64,000 nucleotides of DNA from Acidimicrobiia bacterium (GCA_022822525.1 JAJEBN010000078.1:1-64000); one strand, 5' to 3'. Positions 18,873-28,406 are shown, numbered from the stretch's first letter. A program made the numbers and translations. Notes: a model not told the origin generated them from the sequence alone.

Positions 18873-19406
18873 ATGGCGACTGCGGGCCCGCTGGCCCGAT
18901 CGGCGCTGCTGCTGGTGGGGGCCGTCGTGATTCACGTCGGACTGCTGAGCCACATGACCCCAGCGGGAGTCATCATCGACCCACTGGTGCTGCTCGCGGT
19001 GGCGGGCGGGATGGTGGGGGGCAGGGGCACCGGTGCCTCCTTCGGTGCGGGCTGCGGGTTGGCGTCCGATCTGATCGTGCACACGCCCTTCGGCATGTCC
19101 TTGCTGGTACTGACGCTCGTCGGCTACCTGTCGGGCATCATCGCCGAGCAGATCGGATCGGCGCGCACGGTTGCCCGTGCCGCGGTCGCGTCGTTGCTGG
19201 CGGCTGGCGGCATCGGCTTGTTCGCATGCGCAGGCTGGTTGATGGACCTCGAGTTCGTGACCGAAGCGCCCATCGTGCGCATCGCGATCGTCACCGCGCT
19301 CGCCGCCCTCGTGGCGCATCCGCTGGTTGAGCGCACCGTCCGCTGGGTGCTCCTCATCCGCCCTCAGGTGTCGGCCGAACGTGGTCCGAGGTCTCCAGGT
19401 GGATGA
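18873..19406 (+). CDS. mreD: Rod-shape protein MreD
   Basis: About 177-residue integral membrane protein with five or so hydrophobic helices, the size and composition expected for MreD, which completes the MreBCD complex. ATG 18873 has GGGGAAG 7 nt upstream; GTG 18870 is the alternative. Sequence conservation in MreD is low, so the assignment rests mainly on its place between mreC and mrdA. The end overlaps the mrdA start by 8 nt. Confidence 0.85.
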   Translation: MATAGPLARSALLLVGAVVIHVGLLSHMTPAGVIIDPLVLLAVAGGMVGGRGTGASFGAGCGLASDLIVHTPFGMSLLVLTLVGYLSGIIAEQIGSARTVARAAVASLLAAGGIGLFACAGWLMDLEFVTEAPIVRIAIVTALAALVAHPLVERTVRWVLLIRPQVSAERGPRSPGG

Positions 19407-21642
19407 GACGGTCCGACGCCGGATGGCCTTCATGGGCATCGTGATCGTGGGCCTGTTCGGAGCGCTGTTCACGCGCCTGTGGTACCTGCAGGTGCTCGAG
19501 ACCGAGCAGTTCGCTGTGGCCGCGGAGTCCAACCAGGTCCGCATCATCATCACGCCGCCGACCAGGGGGCGGATCCTTGATCGCCACGGCGTTGTGCTTG
19601 CGGACAACGTCCGCACTGGCGTCGTGACGATCGACCAGTCCAGCTACACCGAAGACCAGGCCGCTTCGGTCTTCGCCCAGCTCTCGGATCTGCTCGACGT
19701 GCCGGAATCCCAGCTCCGGCAAGGCCTCGCCGACCAGCGAACGCACCCGCTCGCCCCCAAGGTCGTCGCGACGGGCCTCGATGAGGACGGCTTGCTGCGG
19801 GTGGCCGAACGGTCGATCCCCGGGGTCGAGGCCAAGTGGGACTGGGTGCGGACCTACCCGCAGAACGAGGTCGCCGCGCACATCGTTGGGTACGTGGGGG
19901 CGATGTCGGAGCGCCAGCATCGTGAGCTGATTGATGACGGCTACCTGCCCTACGAGCGAGTCGGTCGGGCAGGCATCGAGGGTCTCTTCGAAGCAGAGCT
20001 TCACGGGGAGCCGGGCCGCACCAAGCTCGAGGTCGACCGCCTCGACCGGGTGCAGCGCATCCTGGCCGACGTCCCGCCGCAGCCCGGCCATGACATCGTG
20101 CTCTCCATCGACGTCGAGCTGCAGGCTGCGTCCGAGTCGTACTTGCGACAGGGCTTGATCGCTGCGCGCAAGAACGTGAGCGAGGACTCTGGTTTCTTCT
20201 ACCCGGCGCTCACCGGTGCTGCTGTCGTCATGGATGCGCGCAACGGCGACGTGCTGGCAATGGCGTCGCATCCGACCTATGACCCGAACTGGATGGTGGA
20301 GGGATTGAGCCTGGCCGAGTACCGGTCGGTGTTCGAGAATCCGTACGCGCCCGGAGCGCTCAACAACCTGGCGGTTCAGGGCCTCTACTCGCCGGGGTCG
20401 GTGTTCAAGCCGGTGACGGCGCTGGCGGGGCTCGAGGCCGGGCTGATCTCGCCCCGCGCTGCGTTTCACGACGTCGGCTATTACAGCATTCCCGAAGCGC
20501 GGGGCTGCACTGGCCGCTGCACGTTCTTCAACGCCGATCGCGCTGCGCTCGGGACGCTGGATCTCTCGGGCGCGCTGACGCGTTCGAGCGATGCCTACTT
20601 CTACAAGGTGGCCGATGACCTCTACTGGATCGACGGTCCCGAGCAATGGGCGATCCAGGACATGGCTCGCTCGCTCGGGTTCGGCTCGCCGTCGGGTGTG
20701 CAGCTGCCGTTCGAGAAATCGGGCCGGATTCCCGATGGCGAGGTGAAGAAGAGGCTGTTCGAGATCAGTCCCGAGGCCTACAACCCCTACAACGAGCCGC
20801 CTCGCTGGTTTCCCGGCGACAACATCAACACGGGCATCGGACAGGGCCTGGTTGCAGTGACGCCGATCCAGCTCGCGAATGCCTACGCCACCGTCGCCAA
20901 TGGCGGCACCTTGTTCTCGCCCAACATCGTCGAGACCGTGGTCTCGCGCGAGTCCGAGACGTTCGGGGAGGAAGTGCTCGAATTCGAGCCGAGAGTGCTC
21001 GATGTCGTGGAATTCCCCGACGGGAGCGCCGTGGTGCGGGAGGGGCTGAGCAACGTCACCAACCCGAGGCTGCGAGGCACCGCGGCGAAGGCGTTCGAGG
21101 GATACGACCACCAGGGCTACCGGGTGTCGGGCAAGACTGGCACGGCCCAGGCGCAGGGCCTCAACGCAGTGCTGCGGCGCAAGAAGGAGGACACGGCGGT
21201 GTTTGTCGCGTGGGCGCCCACGCACGATCCGAGGTATGTCGTGGCCGTCGTCATGGAGGAGGCCGGGTACGGCGGCGAGGCGGCAGCGCCGGTCGCGCGG
21301 CGCATCATGGAGGCAGTGCGCGCCTACGAGCAGCGTTGGCCGGAACCGCAGATCGCGTTTGTGCCGCCACAGCCTGAGTGCCCCGAGGTGCCTGAGGCGC
21401 TGCGAGGCGACCCGGCCTTCCTCGGTTATGTGCCCGAGGGATGCCCTTGGGGGATCCAGCTTCCCCGTGCGAACACGCCCGCGGACGCCGACGGCGATGG
21501 CATTCCCGATGTGGACGAGATCTCCGGCGCCCCCCAGAGCGACATGCCGCGCCGCAGGGCGGCACTGCGGCGCCATGGGGCTCGTCGCGGGGTGGCACTG
21601 CGGCGCCATGAGGCTCGTCGCGGGGACGGGGTGGCGTCATGA
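19399..21642 (+). CDS. mrdA: Penicillin-binding protein 2, elongation transpeptidase
   Basis: 747-residue class B PBP that cross-links peptidoglycan with RodA. One transmembrane helix (about 9-29) is followed by the dimerisation domain with PPTRGRILDRHG. The transpeptidase carries Ser334-x-x-Lys337 (PGSVFKP), an SSD motif and KTG at 579-581. GTG 19399 is chosen because GAGG lies 7 nt upstream. The tail is odd: after the catalytic domain there are two cysteines, a calcium-loop-like DADGDGIPDVDE (696-707), and a basic end built from an 11-residue repeat. It overlaps mreD by 8 nt and rodA by 4 nt. Confidence 0.94.
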   Translation: MDETVRRRMAFMGIVIVGLFGALFTRLWYLQVLETEQFAVAAESNQVRIIITPPTRGRILDRHGVVLADNVRTGVVTIDQSSYTEDQAASVFAQLSDLLDVPESQLRQGLADQRTHPLAPKVVATGLDEDGLLRVAERSIPGVEAKWDWVRTYPQNEVAAHIVGYVGAMSERQHRELIDDGYLPYERVGRAGIEGLFEAELHGEPGRTKLEVDRLDRVQRILADVPPQPGHDIVLSIDVELQAASESYLRQGLIAARKNVSEDSGFFYPALTGAAVVMDARNGDVLAMASHPTYDPNWMVEGLSLAEYRSVFENPYAPGALNNLAVQGLYSPGSVFKPVTALAGLEAGLISPRAAFHDVGYYSIPEARGCTGRCTFFNADRAALGTLDLSGALTRSSDAYFYKVADDLYWIDGPEQWAIQDMARSLGFGSPSGVQLPFEKSGRIPDGEVKKRLFEISPEAYNPYNEPPRWFPGDNINTGIGQGLVAVTPIQLANAYATVANGGTLFSPNIVETVVSRESETFGEEVLEFEPRVLDVVEFPDGSAVVREGLSNVTNPRLRGTAAKAFEGYDHQGYRVSGKTGTAQAQGLNAVLRRKKEDTAVFVAWAPTHDPRYVVAVVMEEAGYGGEAAAPVARRIMEAVRAYEQRWPEPQIAFVPPQPECPEVPEALRGDPAFLGYVPEGCPWGIQLPRANTPADADGDGIPDVDEISGAPQSDMPRRRAALRRHGARRGVALRRHEARRGDGVAS
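21561..21626 (+). repeat. 33-bp tandem repeat in the mrdA 3' end
   Basis: Two adjacent 33-bp units (21561-21593 and 21594-21626) differ at only three positions. They stay in frame and encode ALRRHGARRGV and ALRRHEARRGD at the C-terminus of PBP2. The repeat looks like a recent in-frame duplication. Confidence 0.85.
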
Positions 21643-22808
21643 TTGCGCGGCTGCTGAATCGCTCGCACACCCGCCGCGAGCTGCGATCCCCGGCGTGGTT
21701 TGCCGACTACTCGCTCGGGTTGACAGCGATTGCCGTCGCGTGCGTGGGCATCGCCATGAACTACGCCGCCACCTGGCGCAGCCTCACGTTCGACGGCGAG
21801 GACCCCTGGACGGTGGCGCGGCGCCAGGCAATCTTCGTGGGCGTCGGCGTGGTGGTCATGGTGGTCGCGGCAGTCATCGACTACCGGGTGCTCCGCTTCT
21901 ATGCGACGCCGGCGTACTTGGTGGTGCTCGTCGCCCTCCTGGCACTGCTGCGCTGGGGTCCTGAAATTCGCAACGCCCGCTCCTGGTTTGAACTGCCGTT
22001 CTTCGGCTTTCAGGTGCAGCCGTCGGAATTCGCCAAGCTCATCGTGATCGTGTCGCTGGCGGCCTTCGTTGCTAACCACGAGGGCTACCTGCGCTTCGAC
22101 ACGCTGTTCAACGCGGGATTGCTGCTGATCGTGCCGATGAGCCTGATCTACCTGCAACCCGACCTCGGCACGATGCTGGTTTTCGTGGCCGTGGCGATGG
22201 GCATGCTGCTCGTGGCGGGCGCGCAGCTCCGGCACATCGTCGTCATCACGCTGGCAGGCATCCTGGCGCTGATCCTGATCTTCAGCATCGACGCCCTGCA
22301 GGGGCCGCGATTGCTCAACGAGACGCAGCGGAACCGCTTGACGGCCTTCCTGGATCAGGACTTCGAACCGCTCGAGGCGTCGTACAACCTGCGCCAGAGC
22401 CAGATCGCCATCGGCGCCGGCGGCGTCTGGGGCCAGGGCTGGAGGCAGGGCACCCAGACGAATCTGGACTTGGTGCCCGAGCAGCACAACGACTTCATCT
22501 TCACAGCATTGGGGGAGGAGTTCGGATTGGTCGGCGGCTCGATCCTGCTGGCGCTCTATGCGTACATGTCGGTGCGCATCTGGCAGATCGGCCGCGCCGC
22601 GAGCGACCCCTTCGGACGATTACTTGCCGTCGGCGTTCTCTCGATGCTGCTGTTCCAAGTGTTTCAGAACGTCGGCATGACGATCGGCATCATGCCCATC
22701 ACCGGCATTCCGCTGCCGCTCATGAGCCACGGCGGCTCTGGGACGGTGACTGCGTTCGCTGCCATCGGCATCGTCATCAGCGTCGGCGCCCGTCGATACT
22801 CGATCTGA
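21639..22808 (+). CDS. rodA: SEDS peptidoglycan polymerase RodA
   Basis: 389-residue multi-pass membrane glycosyltransferase that polymerises lipid II in the elongasome with PBP2. Family blocks are FQVQPSEFAKL, LIYLQPDLGTMLVF, YNLRQSQIAIGAGGVWGQG, LVPEQHNDFIFTALGEEFG and the C-terminal GIPLPLMSHGGSGT. The acidic catalytic residue of the family lies in the QPDLGT loop. The ATG overlaps the mrdA stop (ATGA), so the two partners are translationally coupled. FtsW is excluded mainly by the mre context. Confidence 0.95.
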   Translation: MIARLLNRSHTRRELRSPAWFADYSLGLTAIAVACVGIAMNYAATWRSLTFDGEDPWTVARRQAIFVGVGVVVMVVAAVIDYRVLRFYATPAYLVVLVALLALLRWGPEIRNARSWFELPFFGFQVQPSEFAKLIVIVSLAAFVANHEGYLRFDTLFNAGLLLIVPMSLIYLQPDLGTMLVFVAVAMGMLLVAGAQLRHIVVITLAGILALILIFSIDALQGPRLLNETQRNRLTAFLDQDFEPLEASYNLRQSQIAIGAGGVWGQGWRQGTQTNLDLVPEQHNDFIFTALGEEFGLVGGSILLALYAYMSVRIWQIGRAASDPFGRLLAVGVLSMLLFQVFQNVGMTIGIMPITGIPLPLMSHGGSGTVTAFAAIGIVISVGARRYSI

Positions 22809-22883
22809 GACGCGGGCTGAGACGCGGGCAGAGATTCGGCTCATCCCTCTTTATCCACAGGTGCCGGTAGCGTTGGGCATGCA

Positions 22884-24878
22884 ATGACAACGCTGTGGCC
22901 ACGGCTCGAGCCTTTGCTGCCACGTGTCTCCAAGCCGGCTCGATACATCGGCTGCGAGGACGGGATGCAGCGACCACGTGTTGACTCCAACCTCACGTCG
23001 TGGCTTTTGGCGTATCCCGACACGTACGAGATCGGCCTGCCCAATCAGGGACTGCAGATCCTCTATGAGCTGCTGAATGAGCGGCCCGACGCGACCGCCG
23101 AGCGAGCGTACGCGCCCTGGATCGACCTCGAGGCCGAGATGCGTGCCCATCGGCTGCCACTGTTCTCGGTGGACACCCATCGTGCTGCGGGCGAGTTCGA
23201 CGTCATCGCGTTCAACCTCTCGGCTGAGCTCGTCTTCACCAACGTGCTCAACTGCATCGACCTGGCTGGTGTGCCAGTGAGATCGGCGCAGCGCAGCGAC
23301 GCCGATCCGCTGATCGGGGCTGGCGGTCATTGCGCGTTCAACCCTGAGCCGCTGGCGGACTTCGTGGATTTCTTCGTGGTCGGCGACGGCGAGGAAGTTG
23401 TCGGCGAGATCACCGATGTCGTGGGCGCCTGGAAGCGCTCCGGCAAGCGGGCCGGCACGCGTGAGGGGCTGCTGCGTGATCTGGCCGGCATCGAGGGCAC
23501 CTACGTGCCGTCGATGTACGAGGTCTCCTACGACGGCGCACAGCTCGTCGAGGTGACCCCCAGGTACCCCGACGTGCCGCCGCTGGTCGCCAAGCGGACG
23601 GTCGCCGACCTTGCCGACTGGCCGTACCCACGGCGCCAACTCGTCCCTGTCACCGAGGTGGTGCACGATCGCCTGTCAGTCGAGGTATTCCGGGGCTGCA
23701 CCCGCGGATGCCGCTTCTGCCAGGCGGGCATGATCACCCGCCCGGTGCGGGAGCGTCCTGCCGCACAGGTACGCGAGATGGTGTCGGCAGGACTGGAGCG
23801 CAGCGGGTACGACGAGGTCAGCCTGATGTCGCTGTCCACGGCGGACTACAGCGGCATCGCCGAGCTGGTCCGAGACACGGTCACCGCTGGCGCAGGTGGC
23901 GGAGCCGCCACAGACCCCAGCCGCATCAGCGTTTCGTTGCCGAGCTTGCGCGTCGACGCGTTCACCGTTGACGTGGCGGCCCAAGTGTCACGGGCACGCC
24001 GCACGGGGTTGACCTTTGCCCCTGAGGCGGGATCGTGGCGGCTGCGCCAGATCATCAACAAGCTCATCACCGAAGAAGACCTCTACAGCGCAGTGCGTTC
24101 GGCCTACAGCCAAGGCTGGCATCGCATGAAGCTGTACTTCCTGACGGGCTTGCCGTCGGAGATGGACCCCGACACCGAGGCCATCGCGCACCTGGCCCAG
24201 AGCTGCGCTCGCATCGGTCAGGAGTACACCAAGCGGGCTTCGGTGACGGTGTCGCTGGGGGGCTTCGTGCCCAAACCCCACACGCCGTTCCAGTGGTTCG
24301 GGCAGAACCCGCCCGACGAGCTGGCCCGCAAAGTGCGGCTGGTGCGCTCGGCGCTGGGCAGGAACCGGCGTGTCCAGCTCAAGTGGCACGATCCGGCCGC
24401 GTCGACCGCCGAGGGCATCGCCAGCCGTGGGGACCGGCGGGTCGGTGCAGCCATTGAGTACGTCTGGCGCAAGGGCGGCACGTTCCAGGAGTGGAGCGAG
24501 CGCTTCGACCTCACGTTGTGGGAAGAGGCGATGGCGGCATGCGGCCTTGATCTGGATTGGTACGTGCACCGCCACCGAGGCGAACACGAGATGCTGCCGT
24601 GGGACCACATCGGTGCCGGGCTGCATCGCGATTTTCTCTGGCAGGACTGGCAGGACGCCCTGGCTGGGCATGGTCTTCCTGACTGCCGATGGACCCCGTG
24701 CTACGACTGCGGGGCCTGTACTGAATATGGGATCGAGCACATCGTTGCGTCCCCTGTCGCCCCCAACGGCGGCAGTCAGGGGACGGGACAGGATCTCGCG
24801 ACCGGCCATGTGGTGCCGGTCGAGCTGCGACCCCGCCAGTTGGCGGGCGCAGGCGCACCGGCAGGAGGCGGCGCATGA
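22884..24878 (+). CDS. Radical SAM protein (TIGR03960-type)
   Basis: 664-residue protein with an N-terminal B12-binding-like domain (GLPNQGLQILYELLN) and a radical SAM core. The 4Fe-4S motif is C272-x3-C276-x2-C279 in RGCTRGCRFC. A C-terminal CYDCGAC motif may hold another cluster or zinc. This family is almost always encoded next to a DUF2344 protein and RNase E/G, as here. The reaction is not established; RNA modification is an inference from context. The ATG has no good ribosome site; a TAGCGT box lies 10 nt before it. Confidence 0.85.
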   Translation: MTTLWPRLEPLLPRVSKPARYIGCEDGMQRPRVDSNLTSWLLAYPDTYEIGLPNQGLQILYELLNERPDATAERAYAPWIDLEAEMRAHRLPLFSVDTHRAAGEFDVIAFNLSAELVFTNVLNCIDLAGVPVRSAQRSDADPLIGAGGHCAFNPEPLADFVDFFVVGDGEEVVGEITDVVGAWKRSGKRAGTREGLLRDLAGIEGTYVPSMYEVSYDGAQLVEVTPRYPDVPPLVAKRTVADLADWPYPRRQLVPVTEVVHDRLSVEVFRGCTRGCRFCQAGMITRPVRERPAAQVREMVSAGLERSGYDEVSLMSLSTADYSGIAELVRDTVTAGAGGGAATDPSRISVSLPSLRVDAFTVDVAAQVSRARRTGLTFAPEAGSWRLRQIINKLITEEDLYSAVRSAYSQGWHRMKLYFLTGLPSEMDPDTEAIAHLAQSCARIGQEYTKRASVTVSLGGFVPKPHTPFQWFGQNPPDELARKVRLVRSALGRNRRVQLKWHDPAASTAEGIASRGDRRVGAAIEYVWRKGGTFQEWSERFDLTLWEEAMAACGLDLDWYVHRHRGEHEMLPWDHIGAGLHRDFLWQDWQDALAGHGLPDCRWTPCYDCGACTEYGIEHIVASPVAPNGGSQGTGQDLATGHVVPVELRPRQLAGAGAPAGGGA

Positions 24879-24918
24879 TGCGCAGCCCCGACGCGCCGGT
24901 GCCGAGCCGCAGTGCCGC

Positions 24919-24938
24919 TCCCACCCTCGTGGGTGGGA
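24919..24938 (+). promoter_or_regulatory. Hairpin covering the DUF2344 ribosome binding site
   Basis: TCCCACCC (24919-24926) pairs perfectly with GGGTGGGA (24931-24938) around a TCGT loop. The 3' arm contains most of the GGGAG that precedes the TTG start at 24946. The stem would hide the ribosome site unless opened, for instance by ribosomes finishing the radical SAM gene. Confidence 0.55.
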
Positions 24939-24945
24939 GACGGCG

Positions 24946-25770
24946 TTGAGGCTGCGCGTCCGCTTTTCCAAGACTGGCAAGATCCGGTTCATCGGCCACC
25001 GGGATGTGGCCCGTGTGGCCGAGCGTGCCGTGCGCAGGGTGGGGCTGCCTGTGGCGTACAGCGAGGGCTTCTCGCCCCGTATGCGGATGAGCTTTGGTCT
25101 GGCGCTGCCGACCGGGTACGAGTCCGACGGCGAGTATGTGGAGCTGCCGCTGATCGACGGTGCGATGCTCGAGGCGAATGCTCGCGATGGCGTCGGCAGT
25201 GATGTTGCCGCCGCGGGGCCGGCAATCGTCTGCCGGAGCGGCACCCACGTTCCCTGCGGCGACGAACCGGATCTCGACGCCCCGAGCTACTGCACGCTTG
25301 CCGCAGCACTCAGCGAGGCATTGCCGGTGGGCATGGAAGTGTCCTGCGCAGTGCTGACCGACGGCAGCGGACAGTCGCTGCAGGCTGCGGTGCGCACGTG
25401 CGGCTGGCGATTCGACATCGTGGGGCTCGCGGAGGCAGCAGCGACGAAAGCGGTTGCAGATCTGCTTGCCGCCGGTACCGTCGTGACAGAGCGGGTGCAC
25501 AAAGGCGAGACCGTGAGTTCGGATGTTCGACCCAGCGTTGAGTTGCTGCAGGTGGTCGGATCTTCGAATCGGGGGGCGGAGTTGAGCGCCGTGCTGTCTG
25601 CCACGCCTCGCGTGGTGCGCCCCAGCGAACTGGTGCCGGCGCTCGCGCCGGAACATGACATGGGCATAGCCCGAAGAACACATCAATGGACGTGTGGCGC
25701 CGCAGGACGAGCCGAACCGGCCGTGCCTTCCCGATGCGCCCAGAGACAGAAGGAAACTCTCAGTGGATGA
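24946..25770 (+). CDS. DUF2344 protein (TIGR03936-type), radical SAM partner
   Basis: About 274 residues. The N-terminus LRVRFSKTGKIRFIGHRDVARVAERAVRR and the segment PVAYSEGFSPRMRMSFGLALPTGYESDGEYVEL are diagnostic of DUF2344. In other bacteria it is either fused to, or encoded behind, the TIGR03960 radical SAM protein, so both should act together. The start is inferred as TTG 24946, with GGGAG 6-7 nt upstream. The last 35 residues are not conserved-looking. It overlaps the RNase E/G gene by 8 nt. Molecular function unknown. Confidence 0.82.
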   Translation: MRLRVRFSKTGKIRFIGHRDVARVAERAVRRVGLPVAYSEGFSPRMRMSFGLALPTGYESDGEYVELPLIDGAMLEANARDGVGSDVAAAGPAIVCRSGTHVPCGDEPDLDAPSYCTLAAALSEALPVGMEVSCAVLTDGSGQSLQAAVRTCGWRFDIVGLAEAAATKAVADLLAAGTVVTERVHKGETVSSDVRPSVELLQVVGSSNRGAELSAVLSATPRVVRPSELVPALAPEHDMGIARRTHQWTCGAAGRAEPAVPSRCAQRQKETLSG

Positions 25771-27742
25771 ATCGACACTGAACGAGACGGAACACGACAC
25801 AGCAAACGAGAGCAGGAACAACTCGAACGAGACAAACTCGACCGACAGCAGCACCCCCGAATCGGTGCCTGCGGTCCGCAAGCGCCGGCTGGTGGCGCCC
25901 ACGACCAGCGATACGACCGATCAGCCCAAGCCCGGTCCGGGGGGTGCGACGGCGCCACCGCAGCAGACGCGGCGCAGGCGGGCAAGCGCGGCATCCGGGG
26001 GGGCCAAGGCTGGGCCCAAGCAAGCGAACGAGCCCAAGCCCACGACAGAGCCCGAGGCCGGGCCCGAGACCAAGTCGAAGACGGGTCCCACGACCAAGGC
26101 CGATGCAACCGAGGCTCGCCCAGAGTCGGCGAAACCGCTGCCGCCCCCGGTACCCCCGCCGGTGCGCAAGCCCCAGATCGGGGACAGCCGTCCCGCACCG
26201 ACCACGCAGCCTGCCGAAGGCGAAGGCACTACTGGTCGCCGCCGGCGCCGCCGAGGCGGCCGGGGACGCGGAGGTCGTGGTCGATCCGGTGAGGCCCCCG
26301 CGACGACGGGCCCCGAGCGCAACGGCGCCCACGCGCCGGTCGAGGCAATCCTGGCCGACCAGCGGCCGGTCGAACTGGACGACGCGCAGCTCTCTGAGCG
26401 CCGCGGGAAGTACCGGAATGGGAAACCGATCGGCCGCTACCGCATGTGCGTCCACGTCGCGGAAGGCGCCACGCACATTGCCGTGCTCGAAGGCCGGTCG
26501 CTCATCGAGTACTACGTCAGCCGTCCGTCCGATGACATCTCCGAGATCTACGGCAACCTCTACATGGGGCGGGTGCGTCGGGTGCTGCCGGGCATGGAGG
26601 CAGCGTTCGTCGACATCGGCACGCCCAAGCAGGCCGTGCTGTACCGGGGCGATCTGACGGTCAACACTGACGACAGCGACGACGACGCCAGTCCCGAGCG
26701 CAAGCGCGCGGGCGGGCGACGGGGCCGCTCAGTCGAGGGACCGGCAATCGGCGAGCTGATCCGTAACGGTCAGAAGATCATGTGCCAGGTCATCAAGAAC
26801 CCGATCGGCCACAAGGGCGCCCGACTGACGACGGAGGTATCGCTGCCGGGCCGGTTCGTGGTGCTCATTCCCAACAGCAGCGTCACCGGCATCTCCCGCC
26901 GCCTGCCGAGCCGCGAGCGGCGCAGGCTGCGCAGCCTGCTGGCCAAGGAGATCCCTGAGGGCTTCGGCGTGATCCTGCGGACCGCGGCCGAGAACGTCAC
27001 CCCCGCAGAAATCCGCCGTGACATCGAACGGCTGACCCGTCAATGGACGCAGATCTCCGAGCTCGCCGAGCGCTCTGACGCCCCGGCGCTGCTGTTCCGC
27101 GAACCGGAGCTCGCTGTCCGCATCATCCGGGAGCAGTTCACTGCGGACTTCCGCGAGGTCGTGATCGACGACCCGTCGCTGTTCGAACAGGTCAAGGGGT
27201 ACATGGAGGCCGTCGCGGCACCGCTCGTCGACCGGATCCGCTACTACGACCCGGTGGCTGAGCGTCTTCCGCTGTTTGAGCGCGTACACGTCGCCGAGCA
27301 GGTGCGTAAAGCCACCGATCGCAAAGTCTGGCTCCCTTCAGGCGGCTCGCTCATCATCGAGCACACCGAGGCCCTGACCGTGATCGACGTCAATACGGGG
27401 CGCAACGTCGGCAGATCCAGCCTCAACGAGACCCTCTTCCAGAACAACTTGGAAGCGGCGACCGAAATCGCGAAGCAACTGCGCCTGCGCGACATCGGCG
27501 GCATCATCGTCGTGGACTTCGTCGACATGGACGACAAGCGACAGCGCGAGAAGCTCATGTCGACGCTCAACGAGGCGTTGGCGCGCGACAAGACGCGAAC
27601 CGCGACCGAGCCGATCTCCGATATGGGCATCGTCCAGATGACCCGGATGCGCACCGGGGAAGGACTGCTGGAGTCGATGTCCGATCCTTGCGAAGTGTGT
27701 GACGGCCGGGGCATCCAGCTGCGCGAATCGCTCTTCGCCTAG
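25763..27742 (+). CDS. rng: Ribonuclease E/G family endoribonuclease
   Basis: About 659 residues. It makes single-strand cuts in mRNA and rRNA precursors. The first 180 residues are disordered and rich in Pro, Thr and Lys, closing with an Arg/Gly block (RRRRRRGGRGRGGRGR, 159-174) likely to bind RNA. Then come an S1 domain (GNLYMGRVRRVLPGMEAAFVDIG) and the catalytic core with magnesium-binding aspartates in VIDVNTG and VVDFVDM. The zinc-link is present as CEVCDGRG. The GTG start has AAGGAAA 7 nt upstream. No C-terminal degradosome arm is seen. Confidence 0.93.
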   Translation: MDESTLNETEHDTANESRNNSNETNSTDSSTPESVPAVRKRRLVAPTTSDTTDQPKPGPGGATAPPQQTRRRRASAASGGAKAGPKQANEPKPTTEPEAGPETKSKTGPTTKADATEARPESAKPLPPPVPPPVRKPQIGDSRPAPTTQPAEGEGTTGRRRRRRGGRGRGGRGRSGEAPATTGPERNGAHAPVEAILADQRPVELDDAQLSERRGKYRNGKPIGRYRMCVHVAEGATHIAVLEGRSLIEYYVSRPSDDISEIYGNLYMGRVRRVLPGMEAAFVDIGTPKQAVLYRGDLTVNTDDSDDDASPERKRAGGRRGRSVEGPAIGELIRNGQKIMCQVIKNPIGHKGARLTTEVSLPGRFVVLIPNSSVTGISRRLPSRERRRLRSLLAKEIPEGFGVILRTAAENVTPAEIRRDIERLTRQWTQISELAERSDAPALLFREPELAVRIIREQFTADFREVVIDDPSLFEQVKGYMEAVAAPLVDRIRYYDPVAERLPLFERVHVAEQVRKATDRKVWLPSGGSLIIEHTEALTVIDVNTGRNVGRSSLNETLFQNNLEAATEIAKQLRLRDIGGIIVVDFVDMDDKRQREKLMSTLNEALARDKTRTATEPISDMGIVQMTRMRTGEGLLESMSDPCEVCDGRGIQLRESLFA

Positions 27743-27759
27743 CGGCTGGAAGAAAACGG

Positions 27760-27790
27760 TTGCGCTGATCTGGGAGGTCATCGGTATCCT
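27760..27790 (+). promoter_or_regulatory. Promoter of rplU-rpmA
   Basis: TTGCGC (27760-27765) and TATCCT (27785-27790) are separated by 19 nt. The -10 box ends 6 nt before the GTG at 27797, consistent with a leaderless ribosomal-protein mRNA. Confidence 0.5.
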
Positions 27791-27796
27791 TCCGGG

Positions 27797-28111
27797 GTGA
27801 TGTACGCAGTCATCTCCACTGGCGGCAAGCAGCGCCGCGTCGAGGCCGGTCAACGGCTTGACGTTGAGCTGCTCGCGTTGCCGGCCGGCGAGGAGGTCAC
27901 CTTCACCCCGGTCCTCGTCGTTGACGACGGCACGGTGCTGGCGACGCCCGACGAGCTCGACGGCGCTTCGGTGCGGGGACGGGTCGTCGGCGAGACCAAG
28001 GGTCCCAAGATCGACGGGTTCACCTACAAGAACGCCACCAACAACCGGCGCAGGTGGGGACACCGGCAGCGCTACAGCACAGTCGAGATCACCCAGATCG
28101 CCACCGCCTAG
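27797..28111 (+). CDS. rplU: 50S ribosomal protein bL21
   Basis: 104-residue 50S subunit protein. The N-terminus [18 protein letters not shown] and the C-terminal [22 protein letters not shown] block ([15 protein letters not shown]) are standard. GTG 27797 fits a leaderless transcript from the TATCCT box; ATG 27800 is the alternative and shortens it by one residue. It is followed by rpmA and obgE, the usual order in bacteria. Confidence 0.97.
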   Translation: MMYAVISTGGKQRRVEAGQRLDVELLALPAGEEVTFTPVLVVDDGTVLATPDELDGASVRGRVVGETKGPKIDGFTYKNATNNRRRWGHRQRYSTVEITQIATA

Positions 28112-28154
28112 GCATCCCGCCGAGCACGCCCATCGCACACCAAAGGACAGCACG

Positions 28155-28406
28155 ATGTCGAAGACCAAGGGCGGAGGCTCCACCCGCAACGGGCGCGATT
28201 CAGTCGCGAAGCGTCTCGGTGTGAAGGTGTACTCAGGCCAGACGATCGATGCCGGCGGCATCATCGTGCGCCAGCGGGGCACCAAGTTCCATCCGGGCCG
28301 CAATGTGGGCCGCGGCAAGGACGACACGCTGTTCGCCACCGCACCGGGGGTCGTGCGGTTCGGCTACCGCCGCGGACGCCGTCTGGTCGACGTCGTCGCC
28401 TCGTAG
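28155..28406 (+). CDS. rpmA: 50S ribosomal protein bL27
   Basis: 83-residue 50S protein whose N-terminus reaches the peptidyl-transferase centre. [20 protein letters not shown] and [28 protein letters not shown] are fully conserved. The family usually has an early HKK segment; here it begins MSKTKGGG with no Firmicutes-type cleavable leader. ATG 28155 has AAAGGA 8 nt upstream. Confidence 0.97.
   Translation: MSKTKGGGSTRNGRDSVAKRLGVKVYSGQTIDAGGIIVRQRGTKFHPGRNVGRGKDDTLFATAPGVVRFGYRRGRRLVDVVAS

Noticed and set aside
19354..21609. Long minus-strand open frame of 751 codons opposite mrdA, and similar long antisense frames opposite the BVMO gene (56799-58622) and uvrD2 (2980-4128)
   Set aside because: They are His/Arg/Asp-rich shadows expected from high third-position GC. 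The opposite strand carries unmistakable conserved motifs, and no homology-like motif is visible in the shadows.
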